From Nitrospinota bacterium (GTDB taxonomy: Bacteria; Nitrospinota; Nitrospinia; Nitrospinales; VA-1): a stretch of 9,243 nucleotides of DNA. The notes below the pieces were generated by a model that made no database searches, was not told where the DNA came from, and was given only the letters and a program-made list of their open reading frames with translations. The DNA lies in assembly GCA_002731985.1 (NCBI GenBank), contig PCCT01000069.1, positions 1-9,243 on the forward strand. The letters run 5' to 3'. Both the position numbers and the translations under genes were made by a program. This document shows positions 1-4,321 of the stretch, one piece after another. The first letter of the stretch is position 1. Each line of letters begins with the position of its first letter.

Positions 1-324
1 CGTGTCAGGTATTACCTTGGCATAAACCCTGCCCCCACGCTTTAAAAGACCGAAGACCGGAGCCTTACCGGCGGCTCCACGTCCACGCTTGCCCTTGCGC
101 ACACCTCCAAGATAACTCTCATCTACTTCGATTTCACCTGGGAAAGGAGCCTCTTCTTCAGTCGCATGATAGATGATTTCACGCAGACGGTGAAAAAAAT
201 AAGCCGCCGTTGTTTTGTTCACTATCACCAGTTCGCTTGCGCATCTTGCCGTTGAACCCGCAACAAAATGCTCCATCAACCGCTCCTGCTTCTCCTTACT
301 CAAGCGACTCTTACGCATGTCCAT
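1..324 (-). CDS. IS1595-family (IS1016-like) transposase, N-terminal half
   Basis: The reverse strand from 324 reads through 108 codons to the window edge without a stop. The translation starts MDMRKSRLSKEKQERL and continues with VNKTTAAYFFHRLRE, EVDESYLGG and KGKRGRGAAGKAPVFGLLKR. These blocks are characteristic, from memory, of IS1595-family transposases of the IS1016 subgroup. D68 in EVDES would be the first acidic residue of the catalytic triad of the ISXO2-like DDE domain. The N-terminal part (about residues 5-50) looks like the family's helix-turn-helix DNA-binding region. A second ATG two codons downstream (318) gives MRKSRL, the more usual family start. Full-length relatives are a little over 200 aa, so roughly half is missing because the window ends; nothing visible is frameshifted. 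The enzyme would cut and rejoin its own element's ends. Family is confident, subgroup likely. Confidence 0.88.
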   Translation of the reverse strand, partial: MDMRKSRLSKEKQERLMEHFVAGSTARCASELVIVNKTTAAYFFHRLREIIYHATEEEAPFPGEIEVDESYLGGVRKGKRGRGAAGKAPVFGLLKRGGRVYAKVIPDT

Positions 325-340
325 ATTGACAACATTTCTC

Positions 341-357
341 TGTTATCTAGGACGGCC
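341..357 (-). repeat. Probable terminal inverted repeat of the IS1595-family element
   Basis: Read from 357 on the minus strand the sequence is GGCCGTCCTAGATAACA. It lies just upstream of the transposase start and begins with GG, as IS1595-family ends usually do. It resembles IS1016-type ends as I remember them. The element would then end at 357, and the following 8 bases (358-365, TAAAAATT) would be one copy of the 8-bp target duplication typical of this family. The other end lies outside the window, so neither the repeat pairing nor the duplication can be confirmed here. Confidence 0.55.
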
Positions 358-389
358 TAAAAATTAATATCTCCATATGAATTATTTAA

Positions 390-419
390 TTGGACTTCCG
401 GCGAACCCGGCACTATTTT
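390..419 (+). promoter_or_regulatory. Candidate sigma-70-type promoter for the protease-TPR gene
   Basis: TTGGAC (390-395) and TATTTT (414-419) are separated by 18 bases. Transcription would start close to 426, which is the A of the preferred ATG. That would give a leaderless or nearly leaderless mRNA, consistent with the lack of any Shine-Dalgarno sequence before 426. It lies just outside the presumed IS end, so the insertion may have replaced the original upstream region. The match is moderate (4 of 6 in each box) and the inference is weak. Confidence 0.3.
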
Positions 420-425
420 AGACCT

Positions 426-1796
426 ATGCACTACTCTCAAATTAAAAAGTCTCTTGCCCTGATTTTAGCCTTGGCACTGATCTGGACGGTCGTCCATGTC
501 CAGCCCGTTCTGGCGAACGCGGCTAACAAAAGTGCAGTGGCCCTTCTGGTCGCAAAAGATTCAGCCGGGAAAATGCTTGGAACCGGAACAGGATTCATCG
601 TCAACCCCGATGGGGTTCTGGTCACAAACTACCATGTACTACTCGATGCCGCAGACATTGAGGCGGTCATGTCCAATGGCGACCGGGTTAAGGTGAAGTC
701 TCTCTTGAATGTTGACCGAGCCAAGGACTTTGCGATCCTGCAACTGGCCGAAGGTGCCTACTCTACGCTGGAAATTGGTGACTCCGATCAACTCAAAGAA
801 TTTGATTATCTGAGCGCGCTGGGTTTTTTATCGGAAAATGTTGGTCCCCGGCAGCGCAATGGCCAAAGTGACGGTAAGGGGATGGTTATACAAACCTTCG
901 GTTTTGTTCTGGGCATCCATCCGCAGGCTCAAACGGATTTCCCATTCATTTATACCACCGCTTCGTTCGGTCCGGGATTCAGCGGGGGTCCGGTCATTAA
1001 CCAGCAAAACCGCGTGGTGGGTATTGCCACAGTAGAGGGTCGGTCAATCAATCTGGCACTGCCCATCAATTTCATAAAACCGTTTCTTGAGACAAGAAAT
1101 GAAATGTCTCTGGCGGACCTGTTGGAAGCTGATAAAAATTCAAAAGAAGCTCATTACTATAGGGGGAATTATTTCCTGTACGTCCGGGGAGACCCCGACC
1201 GCGCAGTGAAAGAATTTGAGTCCGTTCTCAAGCTGGACGATTCCTTCGTGCTCGCGCATTATGATCTGGCCGCCGCCTATCAAAGTCAGGGATTCCCAGA
1301 CCGTGCCATTAAAGAATACGAAAGGGCCGTCGCGCTCAATCCTTCTTTTCCTGAAGGAAGTTCCAATCTGGGGGGATATTACTTTCGGACGCAAAAATAT
1401 GAGCAGGCGGTGAAATTATTTGAACAGGCTCTCAAGGCATATCCAAATTTTATTCAGGCGCATTCCAATCTGGGTGCTGTCCTCAACAAACTGAACCGGT
1501 CAGGCGAAGCGGTGCCTCATCTTAAAAAAGCGATCCAGCTCGACCCGGAATTTGGCATTGCTTATTTCAATCTGGGAAACGCTTATATCAAGCAGGACAA
1601 TCTTGACGAAGCTCGTGAAGCCTATGATACGGCTGTAGGAAAAGGCATCGACTTCCTGTCACTGCATTGGAACCTGCATAAGATCCATAGTCGTCAGGGA
1701 AGAAGTCTGGATGCTAAACGGGAATTGGAAATCATTCTTCAGATCGATCCACAGAATCTGGACGCACAAAAAAAACTCAAAGAACTTCCTCGCTAA
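426..1796 (+). CDS. Exported trypsin-like (HtrA/S1C-type) serine protease with six C-terminal TPR repeats
   Basis: The 456-aa product starts with a Sec-type signal (MHYSQIKK, a hydrophobic stretch to about residue 26, then PVLANA, with cleavage near residues 30-32), so it should act in the periplasm or outside the cell. A trypsin-fold domain spans about residues 35-222. The apparent catalytic triad is H70 in TNYHV, D101 in AKDFAIL and S186 in GPGFSGGP. No PDZ domain follows. Instead, six contiguous 34-residue TPRs run from about 241 to 444 (starts near 241, 275, 309, 343, 377 and 411) with the usual A/G/Y and P positions. The TPRs probably bind partner or substrate proteins. The frame is open to a TTG at 390, but that adds 12 charged residues before the signal peptide, so ATG 426 is preferred; neither start has a clear ribosome binding site. 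It converges with the M28 gene 19 bases downstream, with no visible terminator between. Substrate is unknown. Confidence 0.88.
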   Translation: MHYSQIKKSLALILALALIWTVVHVQPVLANAANKSAVALLVAKDSAGKMLGTGTGFIVNPDGVLVTNYHVLLDAADIEAVMSNGDRVKVKSLLNVDRAKDFAILQLAEGAYSTLEIGDSDQLKEFDYLSALGFLSENVGPRQRNGQSDGKGMVIQTFGFVLGIHPQAQTDFPFIYTTASFGPGFSGGPVINQQNRVVGIATVEGRSINLALPINFIKPFLETRNEMSLADLLEADKNSKEAHYYRGNYFLYVRGDPDRAVKEFESVLKLDDSFVLAHYDLAAAYQSQGFPDRAIKEYERAVALNPSFPEGSSNLGGYYFRTQKYEQAVKLFEQALKAYPNFIQAHSNLGAVLNKLNRSGEAVPHLKKAIQLDPEFGIAYFNLGNAYIKQDNLDEAREAYDTAVGKGIDFLSLHWNLHKIHSRQGRSLDAKRELEIILQIDPQNLDAQKKLKELPR

Positions 1797-1815
1797 GCAA
1801 CTGTCGACCGTAACC

Positions 1816-2751
1816 TCACCACTCTGCTAAAACTCCTGCGACAACCGAAAACACAACGCCCAGGCTTTCAGGCGAACATTTGTCCAGAGTATCGGAAACC
1901 TTGTGCCAGTAGGGGTAATCAAAATCGATCAGTACAACGGAAGGGATTCCCAATTTAATAAATGGAAGGTGATCGTCCTGAATGCTGTATTTGCTTTTTT
2001 CGTTAAACTGGGAAATATTCTTCCGCCGGGCCATGGCGTACACACGGTCTAGCAATTCGGGGCCACTGCGCATAGAGTAGGTCTCTTTATAAATCTCAAG
2101 GTCCTTGTCTCCCACCATGTCCACAACAAGTACTGCCTGAGGTCTTTGCTTGAGAGGAAGTTTTTCGAGCTGGCTGGCGTGGTAACTTGACCCAATAAAC
2201 ATTTCGCTGGAGCCACTTTTCCCGAAATCCTCTCCATCGAAAAACATGAGCCGAACCGGTTGATCCACTGGATGATCTTTCAAATATCTGGCCAGTCCTA
2301 AAAGAACCGCCGTTCCCGAACCTCCGTCGTTGACTCCTGGAATAGGACGGTCTCTCAGTTTCGGGTCGGATTCCTGGTCGGCGAAAGGGCGTGTATCGTA
2401 ATGTGCACCCACCAGAATAGGACGTCCTGTCGCCGTGCCATTAAAAACAAATTCGATATTGACCATCCGCATCTGTTCGCCATTATGCCGTGTGATCACG
2501 AATGGATGTTCCAATACATCATCAGCAGATTCCGCTCCCACATGCCTGAGCAAATCCAGGGTCTGGCTATATCCTTTTGTGCCCACGTACCGCGGACCAA
2601 ATTCGGATAAGGTCTCAAGGTAGTTCCACATAATTTGGGAATATTTATCCTTAGCGAAAGGTTCGGCTTGGGCCAGTCCCTCAAAACTGGACAAAAAATT
2701 TAATACACAGAGAACAGCAGCCCACAAATAGATTTTGCTCGTTTTTTTCAA
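1816..2751 (-). CDS. Exported M28-family zinc peptidase, glutaminyl-cyclase-like
   Basis: The predicted 311-aa protein has a Sec signal (MKKTSKIYLWAAVLCVL..., cleavage likely after AQA, residue 29) and an M28 metallopeptidase fold. Visible metal and catalytic motifs are GAHYDTRP (H117, D119), GVNDGGSG (D142), FFDGEDFG (E174, D175), VVDMVGD (D211) and YWHKVSD (H283). SIQDDHLPF (D259, D260, H261) and the VNDGG...FFDGED...DDHLPF...WH order resemble animal and bacterial glutaminyl-peptide cyclotransferases (QC), where a DDH segment lines the active site. It could therefore cyclise N-terminal Gln to pyroglutamate, or be an aminopeptidase; motifs alone do not decide. The frame extends to a GTG at 2796, but TTG 2751 sits 5 bases after a strong GGAG and gives a normal short n-region for the signal peptide, so it is preferred. 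It is a single-gene unit with its own upstream region. Confidence 0.85.
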   Translation of the reverse strand: MKKTSKIYLWAAVLCVLNFLSSFEGLAQAEPFAKDKYSQIMWNYLETLSEFGPRYVGTKGYSQTLDLLRHVGAESADDVLEHPFVITRHNGEQMRMVNIEFVFNGTATGRPILVGAHYDTRPFADQESDPKLRDRPIPGVNDGGSGTAVLLGLARYLKDHPVDQPVRLMFFDGEDFGKSGSSEMFIGSSYHASQLEKLPLKQRPQAVLVVDMVGDKDLEIYKETYSMRSGPELLDRVYAMARRKNISQFNEKSKYSIQDDHLPFIKLGIPSVVLIDFDYPYWHKVSDTLDKCSPESLGVVFSVVAGVLAEW

Positions 2752-2756
2752 TGTTT

Positions 2757-2763
2757 CTCCTTC
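2757..2763 (-). promoter_or_regulatory. Ribosome binding site that sets a TTG start for the M28 gene
   Basis: On the minus strand GAAGGAG (2763-2757) is followed by AAACA and then TTG (2751-2749). The spacing of 5 bases is good, and no comparable site precedes the upstream GTG at 2796. This is the main reason for moving the start 15 codons inward. Confidence 0.7.
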
Positions 2764-2977
2764 GGGCAAGGCCTCATTTTCTCTCTCAATTAGCACAGCC
2801 CCCCTTTATTCATCCCCATAACGATATCCACCGTGGGGGTCGGATTCCGATATGCCATTAATAACCTTTCATTTCCCACTAAAGTCCCAAAACTCAGTGC
2901 CATAAAATATTATGTTCGATGGTCTGCAACCCTTGACAAATTGGCTGTTTACCAGTAGTTTTATAGAGGCTGAGGGC
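2764..2977. other. Intergenic region upstream of the M28 gene, with only weak promoter candidates
   Basis: No convincing small gene or RNA is visible here. For the minus-strand M28 gene, TTGTCA (2939-2934) and CATAAT (2914-2909) match the sigma-70 boxes well, but the 19-base spacer is long and the leader would be about 150 bases. On the plus strand TTGACA (2933-2938) overlaps the same site and faces TAGTTT (2956-2961) across 17 bases. That could be a weak sigma-70 promoter toward flgM, in addition to its sigma-28 promoter. Both are suggestions only. Confidence 0.35.
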
Positions 2978-3008
2978 TTATTAAAAAAGGTTTAAGTCTT
3001 TTTAATAA
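2978..3008. repeat. Perfect 10-bp AT-rich inverted repeat upstream of the flgM promoter
   Basis: TTATTAAAAA (2978-2987) and TTTTTAATAA (2999-3008) are perfect inverted copies around an 11-base spacer. A third copy of the half-site, TTATTAA, lies at 3018-3024 inside the sigma-28 promoter spacer and forms a second inverted pair with TTAATAA at 3002-3008. The arrangement looks like repeated operator half-sites. As a plus-strand terminator it makes little sense, since no plus-strand gene precedes it, although it does end in a short T-rich arm. Confidence 0.5.
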
Positions 3009-3012
3009 AGTC

Positions 3013-3039
3013 TTAAGTTATTAAGCTGATTCCCGATAA
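3013..3039 (+). promoter_or_regulatory. Sigma-28 (FliA)-type flagellar promoter for flgM
   Basis: TTAAGTTA (3013-3020), an 11-base spacer, then CCCGATAA (3032-3039) matches the flagellar sigma consensus TAAAGTTT-N11-GCCGATAA at 6 of 8 and 7 of 8 positions with the exact spacing. Transcription should start near 3046. Sigma-28 control of the gene for its own anti-sigma factor is a known autoregulatory design, which supports both calls. The palindrome GCTAATTAGC (3040-3049) lies across the predicted start site. Confidence 0.8.
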
Positions 3040-3045
3040 GCTAAT

Positions 3046-3149
3046 TAGCAGGTAGGCCTTGTAACAAGCTGTGGAGGCAAAGACCCCGGCTAAAAATAAT
3101 TAACTAGCTAAACTTCAAACGTTTAAGAACCCCGGATTAGGTGTAAGTT
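3046..3149 (+). promoter_or_regulatory. Long, possibly structured 5' leader of flgM with ribosome binding site
   Basis: If transcription starts near 3046, the leader is about 104 bases. It contains a small hairpin CTTG-TAA-CAAG (about 3059-3069). A GC-rich block follows, GGAGGCAAAG then ACCCCGGCTAAA (3073-3094). This block loosely recalls the second half of c-di-GMP-I (GEMM) riboswitches (a GCAAAG followed by CCGGcCTAAA), but the GGGCAAACC half is not recognisable. ACCCCGG recurs at about 3129. The ribosome binding site is AGGTG (3139-3143), 6 bases before the ATG. Confidence 0.3.
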
Positions 3150-3479
3150 ATGGAAGTTCCCGGAAACGAAATTAGAATCAAAAGTAAGGCGATTCAGGAC
3201 CGGATCAAGGTCACTGGAAAAGAGTCTGCAAAAACAGGCGCTACCGGTGGCTCCTCTGGCGCGAAAGGAACCCAGGGGTCTGAGCACATAGCCCTATCTT
3301 CCCAAGCCAAGGACATCCAAAAAGCCCACGAAGCGGTAAAAAGTTCTCCCGATATTCGCGTGGATAAGGTCGAACGGATCAAGACTGAAATCGCTGAAGG
3401 ACGCTTTCATGTGGATAGCCATGAACTGGCTGAAAAAATCCTGAAAGACACCATAGCTGAATCTAAGTTTCTCTGCTAA
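3150..3479 (+). CDS. flgM: FlgM, negative regulator of flagellin synthesis (anti-sigma-28 factor)
   Basis: The 109-aa product has the FlgM layout. A low-complexity, Gly/Ser/Lys-rich N-terminal half (about residues 22-45) is probably disordered, which suits passage through the flagellar export channel. A C-terminal sigma-28-binding half starts at about residue 47 (HIALSSQAKDIQKA). It carries the family's hallmark block at 66-100: SPDIRVDKVERIK, IAEGRFHVDS, then HELAEKILKD. By family knowledge it binds and silences FliA until the hook-basal body is finished, then is secreted. Length is close to the usual 90-105 aa. It stands alone here, without flgA or flgN beside it, flanked by a sigma-28 promoter and a strong terminator, so it looks monocistronic and autoregulated. 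The start at ATG 3150 is supported by AGGTG upstream. It ends unusually in Cys. Confidence 0.9.
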   Translation: MEVPGNEIRIKSKAIQDRIKVTGKESAKTGATGGSSGAKGTQGSEHIALSSQAKDIQKAHEAVKSSPDIRVDKVERIKTEIAEGRFHVDSHELAEKILKDTIAESKFLC

Positions 3480-3575
3480 AATCAGGCCTTTATACGAAGG
3501 TGAAGGCCGTAACTGGCTGAAAGCAAGTATAGCAGTCTGAAGGCCGATACAGAAAAAGTGACTTGTTTATCTAAT
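3480..3575 (+). other. 3' untranslated region of flgM with repeats and a hairpin
   Basis: GGCCTT (3485-3490) can pair with AAGGCC (3503-3508). The 9-mer TGAAGGCCG occurs at 3501-3509 and again at 3538-3546, so the first segment could pair with either copy. No open reading frame with a ribosome binding site is seen. The segment ends at the strong terminator, so it could be a stable 3'-UTR-derived transcript, but that is inference. Confidence 0.35.
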
Positions 3576-3605
3576 AATAGCCCCCTTTGGGGGCTATTTT
3601 TTTTT
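3576..3605 (+). terminator. Rho-independent terminator of flgM
   Basis: A perfect 10-bp stem, AATAGCCCCC (3576-3585) with GGGGGCTATT (3589-3598), closes a TTT loop and is followed by seven further T residues to 3605. It is a textbook intrinsic terminator. On the minus strand the same stem is followed only by an imperfect T-rich run (ATTAG), so it may weakly stop transcripts from the DUF1858 gene as well. Confidence 0.93.
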
Positions 3606-3652
3606 GCCCACTAGTACCCTAAGGGCATTCCAAAATACACCCCGCCTGCTGA

Positions 3653-3668
3653 AAAAAGCCCTCTTTTT
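3653..3668 (-). terminator. Weak candidate terminator downstream of the DUF1858 gene
   Basis: AAAAAG (3653-3658) and CTTTTT (3663-3668) form a short inverted repeat with a 4-base loop, 30 bases beyond the stop codon. On the minus strand it ends in a T run. The stem is almost all A-T, so it is a poor terminator by itself; the stronger flgM terminator lies just beyond. Confidence 0.25.
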
Positions 3669-3697
3669 ATGGGATATTCAGAAAGGTCTCCAAGCAA

Positions 3698-3928
3698 TCA
3701 GCCTTGATCGCTGGTCTCAACGGTGGCGGGGAGGGAAGAAATAAAATGGCTAAGCTGTTCGATCAGGGAATCCACATCCATACCATGCATCAGTGCCCCG
3801 TTTTCAAGTGTATCGAACTTGACGGCAAAACAGGTCCCGCAACTCATCTTAAGGCCATTGAAGAACTGCATGGTCTCTGGATGAGTATGGATTATTTCAT
3901 CAATGGTGGTTTTTGGTGTGATGAGCAT
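3698..3928 (-). CDS. Small DUF1858-domain protein with CxxC
   Basis: The 76-aa product matches the DUF1858 pattern: a start of MLITPKTTIDEI, then HPETMQFF, then MSCGTC (C30, C33), then FDTLENGALMHGMDVDSLIEQL. In this family the domain (about 60 aa) is found alone or fused to hybrid-cluster or redox proteins. The two cysteines suggest metal, iron-sulfur or redox chemistry; its precise role is not known to me. The frame is open further upstream to a TTG at 3994. That codon lies upstream of a good promoter (TTGACA at 3990-3985) and only 27 bases from rpmB, and it would add residues not typical of the family, so ATG 3928 is preferred. The ribosome binding site is weak (GGA 8-10 bases upstream). 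It is divergent from rpmB. Confidence 0.78.
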   Translation of the reverse strand: MLITPKTTIDEIIHTHPETMQFFNGLKMSCGTCFAVKFDTLENGALMHGMDVDSLIEQLSHFISSLPATVETSDQG

Positions 3929-3946
3929 AAGATCATCCAAAATCAC

Positions 3947-3975
3947 TTGCCCCGTAATACACAGTATGCTAGCAT
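3947..3975 (+). promoter_or_regulatory. Candidate promoter of rpmB
   Basis: TTGCCC (3947-3952) and TAGCAT (3970-3975) are 17 bases apart, each matching 4 of 6 consensus bases. It overlaps the minus-strand promoter of the divergent gene. It is the best candidate in the short spacer but is not strong, as would be expected for a ribosomal protein gene. Confidence 0.3.
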
Positions 3976-3990
3976 CTAAAATCTTGTCAA
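3963..3990 (-). promoter_or_regulatory. Candidate promoter of the DUF1858 gene
   Basis: On the minus strand TTGACA (3990-3985) and CATACT (3968-3963) are spaced 16 bases apart. Transcription would start near 3956, giving a leader of about 28 bases before ATG 3928. The -35 box is perfect and the -10 box matches 4 of 6. Confidence 0.45.
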
Positions 3991-4021
3991 ACAACGTTTT
4001 TGTAATTTAAGGAGTAAATGA

Positions 4022-4213
4022 ATGGCCCAGCGATGTGATGTGTGTGACAAAGGACCACTTTTCGGGAATAATGTCAGTCATGCCAACAATAAAACCCGAC
4101 GCCGATGGAACCCGAACCTCAAGAAAATCAGAGGGCGATATCAAGGCTCTATCAAAAATATGAAGGTGTGTACCCGGTGCCTCAAAGCAGGCAAGGTAGT
4201 CAAAGTAATTTAA
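4022..4213 (+). CDS. rpmB: Large-subunit ribosomal protein L28 (bL28), zinc-ribbon form
   Basis: The 63-aa product is complete and matches bL28: [29 protein letters not shown], with the characteristic [16 protein letters not shown] core, then a basic middle and [11 protein letters not shown] near the end. It carries both CxxC pairs (C5/C8 and C50/C53), so it is the zinc-binding C+ type rather than the cysteine-free paralogue used under zinc limitation. It sits on the 50S subunit and helps assembly. A strong AAGGAG (4009-4014) lies 7 bases before the ATG. Unlike the common bacterial order there is no rpmG directly after it; the gene is followed by a hairpin and then the convergent rsh gene. 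Confidence 0.96.
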   Translation: MAQRCDVCDKGPLFGNNVSHANNKTRRRWNPNLKKIRGRYQGSIKNMKVCTRCLKAGKVVKVI

Positions 4214-4237
4214 TTGTAAGTTTTTCGAACTTACAAT
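4213..4237 (+). terminator. Stable hairpin directly after the rpmB stop, without a T tail
   Basis: ATTGTAAGTT (4213-4222) and AACTTACAAT (4228-4237) form a perfect 10-bp stem around TTTCG, beginning on the last base of the stop codon. No T run follows, so termination may be inefficient. It could equally protect the rpmB mRNA end, or act as part of a two-way stop for the convergent genes. Confidence 0.45.
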
Positions 4238-4251
4238 CGCCCGCCTTATAG

Positions 4252-4321
4252 AATTCAAGGAACTACCTGTCCCCCGGAAAACCGGGGTCGCAAGTGTCGA
4301 GTCCCCCTAATTACTTGAATT
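4252..4321. repeat. Nested inverted repeats between rpmB and rsh
   Basis: An outer pair, AATTCAAG (4252-4259) and CTTGAATT (4314-4321), encloses a perfect GC-rich hairpin CCCCGG-AAAA-CCGGGG (4272-4287). GGGG at 4284-4287 can alternatively pair with CCCC at 4293-4306. The outer right arm covers the last codons and stop of rsh. No T tract follows on either strand, so this is not a standard terminator, but it probably separates the two convergent transcripts. Confidence 0.45.

Noticed and set aside
3704..3979. Plus-strand open frame opposite the DUF1858 gene.
   Set aside because: The minus-strand product has a recognisable domain with conserved Cys residues; the plus frame has none.
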